Below are positions 25,801 to 37,631 of a stretch of 64,000 nucleotides of DNA, piece by piece. The stretch's first letter is position 1, and each line of letters begins with the position of its first letter. Under the pieces are notes generated by a model. That model did not search any database. It saw only the letters and a list, made by a program, of their open reading frames with translations, and had not been told where the DNA came from. The position numbers and the translations under genes are program-made. Origin of the DNA: Panagrolaimus kolymaensis (Eukaryota; Nematoda; Chromadorea; Rhabditida; Panagrolaimidae); assembly GCA_028622995.1 (NCBI GenBank), contig JAJQJQ010000006.1, forward strand, positions 5,952,001 through 6,016,000, given 5' to 3'.

Positions 25801-28800
25801 ACTTGTTTTGACTAAAATCGTTTATTTAAAAGTTTTATTAAAGAGTAAAATCTTAGAATTATGAATATAAACTTACCATAACATTAGTAATGACCACTGA
25901 AACTTCGAATTCTTGACTTTCTCTTAATTTTCCAGGTTCAACAAAACCTATAGCTTTTGCACATTCTTCTGTTGCATTCGAAGAATAATCAACTCGAGCA
26001 AAGATTGTTGCTAAAATATCATGCAACATTGAAAATGGTTCATTCGCGGCGAATTGTCTCGCCAATGATTTAAGTTTATCTGCTTTTTCTGTGAGTTTTA
26101 TGAGTAATAAAATTCTCGATTCTTTATTTGCTTGAGAAATAAGTTCTTCGCCTTTTAATTGGTCATAAGTATTATTCCATCGTAGAATTAGATTTCTTCC
26201 ATCTTTCCATAATGGAAATGATTCAAGTTCAGTGAAAGTTATGGCTGGACCAAGTTCAGAGTTATCACTGATAACGGAATAAAAAGAATCAAACCAAGCT
26301 CGATTTCGAATATTAGTAAAATCCGAAGAAGGAAAAGTCATTTCAAAATTATGCAAAAAATCTGCCATATAATTTGGAAAATCAATTAGCTGTGCTTCGA
26401 GGGTTGAAAGAGCTGGAAAGAAACCATGCAAGGATTGGGTTAGAGGTGAAATAGCTTTCATTTGAGTTAGCAAAGAATTAAAAGGCGAAGGAGTTGTTGG
26501 AGCTTCGGTTTCCGCTGGTTTTGCGAGAGGACAATCAATATCAAGAGATGAAATGCATCTAAAAAACCAAAAATAAAAAAAATTTGGTTCAAAAATGGGC
26601 TCACTCAATAAGGGCTTGAACAGTTTTTAAATCCACATCAGAAAGTTTACAATCCGCTTTAAGATTCATAAATAATGCATAAACATGGATAGAAACTGTA
26701 TCATCGGGAATTGTCTTCCATCCAGCGCCACAACTTTGTATTGATTGATAAAAAGCTCGACATTCAATAATTTTTGCTGCTGCACAATCATGAACTATGG
26801 TAGTTAACTCTGGGAAAGCAATAGCACTCGATTCTAAAATCAAATGATTTTGAAAATGGATAGAAAAGCAAAGCAGTGGGATAATGCAAAACTTTGTAAT
26901 TAAAGGATACCTTCTTCACAAATTACAGCTTTATCCAATTCTGATGCTCGTTTATCCATAACATAATCTATTTTCCCATCAAAATTTTCTCCCCTTCCAT
27001 CCACGGTGTAATAAAATGGAAGGGATTGTTTGACGATGTTACAATAGGAAGGCGAATATTCACTTTGTAAAGCATATTTTCCATTTCTGCTTACTATTAT
27101 TTGACTTCTTATTCCACTCGTAGCTTTTAAAGCTTCATTAACTTCAATACCTGTTTTAAGAACAAACTCCAAGCTTGAGTTTTGATCGTCAAAACCAATA
27201 ACAGCAGTAGCATTTTTCGGACCATGTTGAAAGATAAAGTTAGTATAAATTTCTTGATTCAAACTACTCGAATAAAATATTGATGGTTCCATAATTATTT
27301 CAACGGCTGACGGAAGAGATTGATCGTTGACTTTTATGACTTCTGATTTAACTCTTTTCCCATTAAAAACAAATTGAGATTGACTCTTTTTAAATAAATA
27401 TGTTTCAAAAGCAGCCGAGCTTGGAGTTAAATGAAATATTTCATTAATTGTGTCAAAAGCAAATGATTGAATTGAGATGTGATAAAAGCCAGGGTTGAGA
27501 GGATAAAATTCTGATGGCACTAAAATACAATTCGCATATATGTATGTGAATAAAAAGGTATATACTAACCATTGAGATAAATCATTCTTCGAACAATCAA
27601 TTCACTTTTGGAATTTTTTATTGTTACATCAAGCGGATAATCGATAACGTTGGTGGAGTCTGTTATAAACCCTTTGGCAGTTATAGTAAGTTCAAGGCCA
27701 TTTGAGGAAGCTGGGAGAATACGATATGGAATTTTTATTAATGGCTAAAATAAATGCCTTTAATATTTATTTTTTTTACTCTTTATAAAGGAACTTGCTT
27801 CTTTAGCATTGGGTAATTGTATCATCCCTTCTCCAACATTAGCATGCCAACTTTGTGATAATCCTAGCAAAACCTCAATTTTACTTCCATTTCGATATAT
27901 TGTTGGATTATTTAAATATGGCGGATTTGAAGCTGCTATATAAAATGGCAAAATCGCTTCATCAGTAATTAAACTATCTTCAAGTGGATGGGATATGGAA
28001 TTAATAGAAATTTTTAATAAAACATATTGAGGATTTTTGGAAGACGTTGTATAAAATTCTAAAGTTTTTGGAAAAACTTCAATGTCACCAACAACAAATT
28101 TTTCTAATGAACGAAATTCTTGAGTAATACTAATTCCAGAGAATTTATCACAAATAAAAGCAATCGTAACGTTGACTCTTTTTGGAAGCGAGATATTTGT
28201 CGATGTGACAAAGCTTACAGCAACTTGATCATCACCCCAAAGTTCAAATGAAGCCACAGCGATCAAATCAGCTGGTTTGATAATGATTACATCAAAATTT
28301 GGACAACTTATATTTTTTGCATTCAATGTGTAGTTTGCTAATGCAATTCCATTTTCGATGTTAATTCTTTCAGTCGATGATGGCTTTATAAAAAGCCTTT
28401 TAACACTCCAAGTTGCACAATTTGTTGTATCATTCTTTTTTCCTGGATGTTTAGCTCTAACTGTGTACGTTTCAGATTCCTTTGTGCCAGAATATGGATA
28501 AAATAAATGACTAAACGACGAATATGAAGCTGAATTAACTTCGAATGATTCAAGAATATTATTTGGTTTAGTTGAAGATAAAATTTCAAGAAGAATTGGA
28601 ACATTGTTGAGATTCTAAAAACAAACATTTTGATAATTATTTTTATGAAAAGAAATATAGCACAGAATTTTAATTATGACTCCTTTTAAAAGCTTTGCTT
28701 AACCTTACCGTGTTATTGTTTGCATATTCAATAAATCCTTTCAACAACCATCCATTATCAATTCCAGATTTCTCCACTTTTCCTGTCAATGGTGTATAAC

Positions 28801-31613
28801 TAGGTTCCACAAAAATACTCCAAATTACACTTAAATCAGTTTTTTCATCAATCAAATGTGCATTGATATTGTAAGGAGAAACATTTCCCCTCGGATTTCT
28901 CCAAGTCACCATATGTTTAAATGGATCCATTTCTAAATCTGAGATAGATGAAAATACTTTCATCATTGCTGTTGATGAAGAAGTTGGAATTTGAACAATA
29001 TAAATTTCGCCCTCTTTTGCATTGTTTATTGAGGGATCTTTGAGTTCTTCGGTTCGGTTTAAAAGTGGTTCAATTTTACCTTCACATCTTTGACCCGTTT
29101 GAGTGTTGTTACATAAACACAAAGGTCCAAAACAATGCCCTTGACAAGTGCTTGAATTACAAGGAATGAAAAAAGTAAAATGAATTGTTTTGGAATTTTC
29201 ATTTGGGACATATACTTTACTTCCATATGGAATTATATTAAACACATGTTTTCCTGGTTTAGCTCTCGATGGGATGGAGCATCTTACAAGATTGCTTGAA
29301 AGCCAATTTCCAGCAGTTGAAATACCACCGAATAAACAATGATATCGTGTATCTTCACTTTTAGGCAAATCTGAACCATGGACATAAACATATTCATTTT
29401 CATTTATCCATTCAGCAGTTTGAGGCAAAATTAATTTAACCATTGGTTCAGTGGAGCAATTTTTACTTGAACACATATCACATGCAGCACCCGACCATCC
29501 ATGTCGACAAATGCATGATTTTGTGATGGTATCACATTGGCCATGAACGCAAAAGAAATCACATTGATTACAAAACCATCCAGAACATTGAGAACAATCA
29601 GCACCAAAATAATTTGGAGCACATTTACAAATATTTGGTTGAATGCAAGTTCCAAAGCTTGAGCAATTTCTCAATGAACTGCAATCAGGAATATCACATT
29701 TTTCACCATAAAAACCGAGAGGACATACTATAAAATAAAATTTATGCTTTTGGATTACTTATATTTTATTTTTACCTCCAAAATTTTCTGTAGTGTTAAA
29801 ACTTGGCAATATCTAAAAAACTAATTTTTATTTATTGCGCTAAAAATTATATACGTTTATGTTTGAGGAAGTCTTTTTTTAAATATATCTTTAAATAAAT
29901 ATGTTCTTATATTTTGCGGAATTGTGAGTTTATTTTGTGCAAGAAGTTACAGTTCATATAAAAGTGTTTATTGATTCAAATAAAAAAAAAATAAAAGATA
30001 AACAACTACCACTAAAACAACCGGTATATTTAATGCAAAAAAATAAAACAGAGAGAATAAATAAAAAAAATTTAACATAGATACAATTTTTAATTTTAAC
30101 TAAAGATGTTATAGCATCTCTGAAAAAAAAAAGATTAAAAAATTACACGTAATTGAAGAGAATAATAGTACTGTACAAAAGAGTGCTATAGTGAAAATTT
30201 GAAAAAGCCTTAGTGAAAAATAAATTCTACAATGAAAGCATTTTATTAATTATTTTTTGGGGCTATAGCTATGGTTTAGAAAGAAAAGAATTATTAACCT
30301 TTTCTGGTGTTTGTCGCTTGGATCGAATAAATACAGCTTCAATGGTATCATTATGGCGATGAGGGAATGATGGAGCAGAAATATGACCAAGAAGGAGTTG
30401 ATCAAGTTCAGCTTCGCCAACTTTAAGAATGGAAGAATGCGTTCGATGTCGATGATGTTGCTGCTGTTGGGAAGAGGATTGATTAGTTTTGTGACATTTT
30501 CTATAAAAAAATTGGATTTATAAATTTGAATTTTATTTTGCTGAAGCTTTTTTGGTTGCAATTTTATTTTCAGAGGTTGTTCCTTACCTTTCTTCTTCAT
30601 TTTGTATTGATCCAAATATGGTTTCAATATTGCATTGTTTTATATCAACATCCAATATTGCCATAGCAGCAGCAGAATTTCGATTTCTTTCAAATCCCGC
30701 TACCACTGCTATTTTTCTTGCCAAAATTGGATGCCTCAAAACAAAAACATTCTTTTTATTTGTATAATGTGCTAAAGTCCATGAAGCATTTGTATTGGGT
30801 GTTGTTGAATCTTCACAAAGATTGTATGTTATTTCACTGAAAATAATTTTGATGGATTTTGAAGTCCAAAAAGATGGGCTTAAAACTTACACATCTTCAG
30901 CTCCAGTTAAAGGTTGAAGAGTATGAATTTCAAGTGCAATAATACAAATGGGTTTCGAAAATGTTATGGAAGTTATTTTTGCTTCATATGGCTCTCCTAC
31001 AAACTTGATGAATCCAAAAATCTGACAAAATAATAAAAACTTACGATCGCCAATTTGAATTAATTGCTCGGTATTTTGCAGCCTAATTGGAGTAAAAATT
31101 CCCGAAACTATCGAAACATTTAATAAAAACTCTAAAAAAAATTTATTTTACTTTATTTTATTCAAATTTGCTTTATTTGATTTATTTAATTTCCAACATT
31201 CGGCGCCGAGCAACCGGAATTAAAGTTCCTGTGGAAACCACAAAAATAAATTGAATTACCTAAATTTTATGCTTCGAAAATTTGAGAAAAAAAGTATGTT
31301 TGGCAAATTTCAAAAAAATATTTTTATAATGTTGCGAAAAATTTTCCACAGCTATAGAAAAACAGAGATTTATCAACAGCCAATATGGCAAATGACCAAA
31401 CAAGAATGTTGCTTTTCTTCCCAAAAAACCTCTCATGGGAGTTGTTAATCAAAAACAAAAAAACATAACAAAAAAAGGACTATTGACCGTTCAAATGGGT
31501 TTGACTCTTGGGAATATTAAAAAAAGCATATGAAAGTCTTGATCATATTAGTGAAGGCTTGTAGATAACTTACCTAATAATAATACTACTGTAAAAGGTA
31601 ATAAAGATTTCAT
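22883..31613 (-). CDS. Very large secreted EGF/mucin-like extracellular protein (17 exons)
   Basis: Seventeen exons, all in consistent phase, give about 2331 residues. Exon 1 (31613-31574) encodes a signal peptide, MKSLLPFTVVLLLG. Exons 2-5 (31131-31045, 30996-30891, 30836-30588, 30500-30299) carry a beta-rich region, a QQQQHHRHR segment and a furin-like RSKR at about residue 220. Exons 6-7 (29812-29776, 29727-28709) hold tenascin-like EGF repeats (CPLGFYGEKCD, CKCAPNYFGADC, CRHGWSGAACDMC), then an IPT-like stretch and another EGF. Exon 8 (28614-27799) must end at a GC donor. Exons 9-17 (27744-27570, 27519-26911, 26833-26605, 26558-25877, 25811-25602, 25559-25173, 25122-24907, 24864-24598, 24547-22883) encode large domains I do not recognise and, in the last, a Thr/Ser-rich mucin-like region of some 300 residues. 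The C-terminus has no membrane helix, so it is probably secreted matrix or surface coat. N-glycosylation sites are frequent. No named orthologue is claimed. Confidence 0.85.
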
Positions 31614-34600
31614 AATAATTTTATGGCATTGGTTGAAACAAAAAATAGCGGAGGGAAAAGGCTGAAAAACATAAATTATTTAGATGGGATATAAAGTTAT
31701 AAAACATCGATGATTTATTATTTTTAAAACGCGGCAATAAAAGTTTATGGATAGTAAAATGTTGAAAACTCGAACCAAAGATTATTACAGACAATATATC
31801 TTTGAAGATTTTAACTAAAAAAAGAAAATTTTAAAATAAATTCAAAAATAAAAGTAAAGAAAGCAGCTTCAGACACAACTTTTATTTATTTTATTTTTTC
31901 AAGCAACTTACTTTGTTGTGGTCGCTCACTTCACTTTGCTTTACTTCTTCCTGAAAAAAAATGTTGTTGTCTCTTCCCGTCTTCCTTCAATTTTCTGACA
32001 ACTTCATCTTCTTCTTCATTGTGGGTGGACAACAACGACGACGGCAAATTGCCTCAAGTGGCATTTTTATTATAAGATTTTTTTCAAAAAAAGCTTCGCT
32101 TATTCCTTATAAAAACAAATAAGAGAAGGGCACAATTTCATGGTCGTTGTCGTCATCTTAGCTGCTGCCATACCCAGGAGGAAGAAGCTTGAAAATTTCT
32201 AAAGTGATGGTCACTCAAAATTTCGCGCGCATAAAAAAATAAATAAAAGAAAATAAAGAAGAGTTCCGTTTTTCTTTTTGAAAAAAAACGATCATCAAAA
32301 ATGACAAAATTGAAGCAAGCAAAAATAATCCAGTCCAAAGGAAGCAAGCAATCCAGCTGCTTTACATGGACACAACTCAGCGGGAAAAAATAGTAACCCT
32401 TTTTTATTGTCCAGCAATTTTGAAAGATACCCTTTTTGAAAAAGTATAAAAAAGTTCTATAAACATAAACTGTGCCCTTTTTCCGCCAATGCTTGTTAAA
32501 TTTCGGAAAAATATAGATGGACAATGTTTTTCATTTAAAAAACAACAAATTTTTTTTGTTGGAAGAAGCCGCCCCATTGAATTTGAGTGAATGAATGAAT
32601 AAGTTTGAAATAAAAAAACGCCTTTTTTATTCAAAGACAAATTTTTCAAGTCTATGAAAAAAAAGTTTTTTTAAACGTTAAACTTTTTTAAAGCAAAAAA
32701 AATGAGAAAACGAAGTATGTATTTAGAATTACTGATGTTCCTTTCCAAAAAAGTCAAAAAAGAGTTGTTGTGTTTTTTTAAGAGAAGGAGAAAAGAAAAA
32801 AACGATAAAACAGCTTTAGAAAGAAAAAAAATAAAACGGACGGAAGTCATAAATTATCGAAAAAAGAAAAAATATGCAGGGAATTTGAGTTATGAAAAAG
32901 CAATTTGAGACATATTCCAAAAAGAAAGTGGATTAAGCCATGAAAATAAATAAAAAAATATAAAGTGTTTGAAAGTATTAAAAATACATTTTTCTCTTGG
33001 AACACTATAAAGATAAAAAAATTTTGGCTTCTTCGATCGACCTTTAATCTCAAACAAAAAAGTTAGTTTCACGATGAAGTAATAAATGATAATAAGTTGG
33101 AAGAATTTTTTTTTTTATGGAAAGCCAGCCTAGTTTTTTCACCTTTTTTTAAAGAAAAAAGTTGTTTGCAAACATACTTTTTCATATATTTTTTTTGAAG
33201 TGCAAAGTAACACTTTCCTTTTTTTAAAGTATAAGTCTCAAAGAAATAGAAGCGAAATAAGAAAAAGAAAGGGAAGTAATCTGTCGTCGTTATTGCTTCT
33301 GCTGCTACTTTCTTCTTCCAAGTTGAATAAGTAAGTAATCACTTCATTCTGCTTTTTTGTTGCTGCTTTTGCAGCAGAATTCAAGGTGCTTTTGAATGGA
33401 AGAAAGAAAGAAAAATGCATAAAGTAGCAATAAAGACATATTTAATTTTATCCTAAAATACTCAAACAAAAACATGAATCATAAAATAATATTACATTTG
33501 GAAACGTCAACTTTTGTGTTGATATCGAAAACCTTACTGTTTTTTTTCTTCATTTCAAATTTAAAAAAACCTCGTCGTTTTACAACTTTTTTTGGTAACG
33601 GCGACAACAGCATTTTTCTAACAACAACAAAAAACACATAACTAAATAGGGCGGCATGGCGCCTTTTTTCCTTCAAGCAATAAAAAAATATATATGCGAC
33701 GTCGTCGTCTAACTACGACGGCGGCTTCAAGGTATGCTTTTCCGGTCCGACGAGCGTTTTACTATTTTTTTTTGCTACAGCAAAAAATGCAGAAAAAAAT
33801 TTAAATGGAATTTTAAAAACTTTTTTTTCTTCTGCTGCGTGTGAGACAACAATTTTAAAGTTTGATGATTAAGATATTTTAAAAAGCTTTAAAATAGTAA
33901 CTATGAATATTTAAAAATGTTTCTATTACTTTTATGAATTGTGATTTTGCCTTAACGGAAAAAAAATACAAAAATTCTTTTTATAAGAAGTTTTGATTTT
34001 TTTACTAAGAAACTCACTGAAGCAGCAAACATCAGTAAAGATATTTTTATTATTAATCAAGCTTAACTTTAAAATAAATTCAATGAAGTCAATAGAGAAG
34101 AAACTCGAAGCGTCTAATAGTGTCATTTTTTGAGTGAATATTACTAACTCATTGAAGGATAAAAATTTCATTAACTTTTTTAAGCGCAAAAATGAAAAAC
34201 ATAAACTAATCTTGCTTTAGGCAAACTAACTTTCCTTTTTTTAAAGGATGGCAAGCAAACAAACAAACAAACCACTTTCTCATGAATCTCTCAAAAAAGC
34301 AAGCAAGAAAAAGCCTCTCAAACTTTTACTTTACTGACGACGACTGTTATTTTTTTTTCGATGGTGTAAAATAGGATTCAAGCTTCGAGAAAAAAACAGA
34401 AGTTAATATGGTTAACTTCTGCTCCTCTAAATTCCAACAGCTTTGAAGGCATCTCTCTCTCATCTTGACATTTTACTCAAAAACTCAAAAAAATTCTAAA
34501 AAAAATGAGAGAGGATGACAAGTGTCAGAACTGATATTAAATTAAAAATGTATCTTCTTCACAACAACAAAAAATTACTTTTTTGGAATGACAAACATTT

Positions 34601-35235
34601 CCGTTATATGTAAGACTTCAGTATCTATTTAGGCTTTTTGGGAAATAGAAAGTTGTTGGCATTATTTGATAATAAAAATAATAGTTATTTTTTTGGAAGG
34701 ACTCAAATTTAAAATGAAAAGAAAAAGCAATTGAAAAAAAGAGATAAACTTTACTCAAAAAAAAAAACAGGCAAAGATAAATTTAAATGTTTGAAGATTA
34801 AAATGAAAAAAGAAATGGAAATGTTTTTCGAAAGTTTTTTTTATTGGAAAAGCTTTAGTTTTGAAAAAAGAAAAACGATTAAATAAATGACTATTAAAGC
34901 TATTTGTGTACAGTAAGCTTAAAGCTGGTGATGACTAAAAGTTTGATTACATCAAATGACTACTTTTAAAAGTGAATAAAAATAAATTTTTATGTAATCT
35001 TATAAGCCAATGCTTAAGCTTAAAGCTTTTACGAGTTTTTTTTTTATATATTTTGTAAATAGCAATAAATTAATACCAAAGCCAAAAGTAATAAAAATTG
35101 TGGCCTAAAAATATCTAAACGTATAGCAAATAAATATATACAATCTCCAAGAAATTCAAAAATACAAATTCCAAGTTTCAATAAATAAATGTGTGCTTTA
35201 TTTCAAAATGTCAAATTATTAAAAATCAGTGGAAA
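31614..35235. other. Noncoding region upstream of the EGF/mucin gene
   Basis: About 3.6 kb without a supportable gene. It should hold the promoter of the minus-strand EGF/mucin gene near 31.6-32 kb and the 3' flank of the acetyltransferase near 35.2 kb. CGACGACG-type motifs occur at 32035-32044, 32142-32155, 33282-33290, 33697-33722 and 34336-34346. Open frames are Lys/Phe-rich artefacts of A/T runs. No tRNA or transposon ends were seen. Confidence 0.6.
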
Positions 35236-36442
35236 TTACAATTTTTTGTAGCAAACGACGATTCCTTCAGCTCCATATGGAAGTTTATCATAGACGAGTT
35301 TACCATTATCCTTGTATTTGTTATATGGGAAAGTGAAGAGATGCTTCCAAACTTTCTAAAATATTATAACTTTAGTAATTTTTTATACAGAAAAAGTAAC
35401 TTGCTTGTAAAATTGTAGCAGATTCTTTAGCAACACAATAAGTAATACCATAATCACATCCACGTTCTTTTCCTAATTTTTCCATTTGTTTTACAAGAAC
35501 AGGAAAGATACCATAATTTTGATATTCTTTAAGAATGCCGACAACTTCAAAAAGGAGAATTCGATTAACATCAGGTGGAAGAAAACGGAGAGTTTGTTGA
35601 ATTGGAATTTCACAAACACGAAGTAATTGATTACATTTATGAGATTTATATGGACCATTTTTGATATCTAAAATAAAAGCATTAATAACATGAAGGATAA
35701 CAAATTTGTGTTCCATAGAGATTTAGGAAAAACATAAAAACAGATACCTTCACCATAGTCATCTTTGATATCAAGAATAGGTTTTGGCATATGAGTTCCA
35801 TCTGTAAAGTGTTTGTCAAAATCTTCTTTGCTGATACAATCATTAACGTGGAATCCAACCACCTTCTCTTCATCTTTTACCAACATGGACATTTGAGCAG
35901 GAATTTTAGGTGCAACATCATCAAAGAAGAATGGAGCAAATTCATCATAAGTTCCTTCTGAAAAAAGGCAATGGTTAAAAGTTGTAACTAATTATAACTA
36001 AAAATAACTTACTCAATTCGCTCATAATACTGCAATCTTTCATGAATGAATCAGCGTAATATTGAGCAGCCAATGGAATATCAGTTTCATCAAGAAGTTC
36101 AATTCGGAGTTGTTTCTTTTCACCATTTTTGTTAGTATATGGAAGAGTTGAAATTAATTGACGATCAGTTCGAACATCCTTGAGATAACCATCAACATAT
36201 GGTAATCGCGGTGGAATAAGATAATTATTTATGGAAGAATGATCTAATTTAACCATACGTTGGCGATAATAATCAGTTTGAAAATCTTTGAGATGTACAT
36301 CAGCATCAGCATATTCATGTCGAGGTGGAATAGGATATTTCTTGAAATGTTCAACCTTTACAATAGGCTTTGTTGAGACGAAGCGAAAAATATTTGAATT
36401 CTGAAAAGCTCGAAACTGAAATAAGAAGCGACGTGACATCAT
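35236..36442 (-). CDS. GNAT-like N-acetyltransferase with mitochondrial-type N-terminus
   Basis: Four exons (36442-36013, 35957-35748, 35667-35405, 35355-35236) give 340 residues. Exon 3 must end at a GC donor (CAA|GCAAGT) for the terminal exon KVWKHLFTFPYNKY...VVCYKKL to be in frame. The C-terminal two thirds look like a nematode GNAT domain: entry IELLDETDIPLAAQYYADSF, a core with VGFHVND, and FEVVGILKEYQNYGIFPVLVKQMEKLGKERG in the acetyl-CoA binding position. The last strand is GIVVCYKKL. These enzymes move acetyl from acetyl-CoA to amines or proteins; the substrate is unknown. The N-terminus MMSRRFLFQFRAFQNSNIF is Arg-rich without acidic residues, which suggests mitochondrial import. Residues about 30-95 hold two copies of an IPPR-x-Y-x-D...LKD-x-TD motif. 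I took the first ATG. Confidence 0.75.
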
Positions 36443-36606
36443 TTTCAAAAAAAATTATAAAGGACTCGAAATCATGTCTGGTGATGGAGCATTTATCTGA
36501 AAGCTTTATGGAAAAAAATTAAGTTAATATGCAAATTAATCAACTTTGATTTGTCATGGAAAAAAAATATAAAGAAGCCCACAAATTTGATCATGTTTTT
36601 TGATAC

Positions 36607-36614
36607 ATTACTAG
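36607..36614 (+). repeat. Target-site duplication, left copy
   Basis: ATTACTAG, identical to the eight bases after the right end of the element (37519-37526). Confidence 0.9.
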
Positions 36615-37518
36615 CAGTGTTGTTACTTTCTAAAATTTTCGGCTCCAGCTCCGCTCCGCGCTCCGGCCATTTTTTTACTTTGGCTCCAGCTCCGCTCCGG
36701 GCTCCGGTCAATTTTTTTTCTTGGCTTCGGCTCCGCTCCGAGCTCCGACTTATTTTTTTCCACATTTTTCTCAAAGCCCAAAAAATTTATTTGTTAGTAA
36801 ATGGCTCTTTTTAAACCTTAATTTGCTTATTTTTTACGTAATTTTATGAATTATTAAAAAAAGAAACAACAATAACAAATTATTCGATATCTTTAACTGT
36901 ATTTTGGTTTGAGTTTAAAAAGACTTTCAATTTCAACAGATCATCTTTTGATCTATTTTTGTATTGTCATTAAATTTGCTAGTAGTATTTGAAGCAAATT
37001 TTCTCAAATGAAACTTAAAAGCAGGAGAAAATGAGTTTAGAGATTTTCAAGAAAAATATCTAGGGTATTATCAAAATGATTATAAATTTAAAAATACAAA
37101 AATAAGAATTTTGGAATAATTACAAATAAAGTTGAAATTTTTTTGATGCAAGCTCTTTTTTAGTTAAAAGGAAATTAGACGGTATAGAAAAAAAGAGCTT
37201 TCAGTAAATTTAGAAATTACAAATCTTTTTTCTTTGACAAAACATTTTAACGTAAAGATTAAAAAGAAAAAAAACTATATATGTGGTGTAAACCAAAATT
37301 GTCTGATCTTCTTTCAAAATATAAAATTATAGCGCAAAAAAAGCGCAAAAAAATTTTTTTACAAAAATTTTCAGCTCCAAGAAAAACAATTTCGAGCTCC
37401 GGCTCCGCTCCGGGCTCCGGCTAAATTTATTTTGTAGCTCCAGCTCCGCTCCGAGCTCCGACCTGGAGCGGAGCGGAGCGCTCCGGAGCTGGAGCTGGCG
37501 GAGCAAGTAACAACACTG
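36615..37518. mobile_element. Non-autonomous hAT-type transposon (904 bp)
   Basis: The element begins CAGTGTTGTTACTT and ends AAGTAACAACACTG, a perfect 14-bp terminal inverted repeat. It is flanked by perfect 8-bp duplications ATTACTAG, the target size typical of the hAT superfamily. Just inside both ends are GC-rich subterminal arrays of a roughly 25-bp unit (GGCTCC-AGCTCC-GCTCC-GGGCTCC): three copies at about 36641-36749 and two at about 37394-37462. A reverse-oriented GGAGC array abuts the right end. Such arrays usually bind transposase. The middle is AT-rich and has no transposase. It must have been moved by a transposase made elsewhere. The perfect duplication and terminal repeats imply a fairly recent insertion, some 170 bp upstream of the acetyltransferase start. 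Confidence 0.92.
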
Positions 37519-37526
37519 ATTACTAG
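37519..37526 (+). repeat. Target-site duplication, right copy
   Basis: ATTACTAG, identical to 36607-36614. Confidence 0.9.
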
Positions 37527-37533
37527 AAGCTAC

Positions 37534-37550
37534 GCCGGCCTTCGGCCGGC
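37534..37550. repeat. GC-rich perfect hairpin GCCGGCC-TTC-GGCCGGC
   Basis: Seven-bp all-GC arms with a three-base loop, eight bases beyond the right target duplication of the hAT element. It stands out in AT-rich DNA. It is outside the transposon, so it is either an independent palindromic repeat or a structure of a transcript crossing it. Confidence 0.85.
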
Positions 37551-37631
37551 CAAGAAATTAAAAATGAATAAGCATAGCTCTTATTACTGTATCATATCCC
37601 TTTTCTGAATACTATCTACAATTTTGATCTT

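Noticed and set aside
36493..36814. ORFs rich in Arg/Ser/Gly/Ala around the hAT left end
   Set aside because: They translate the GCTCC subterminal repeats of the transposon and are not genes.
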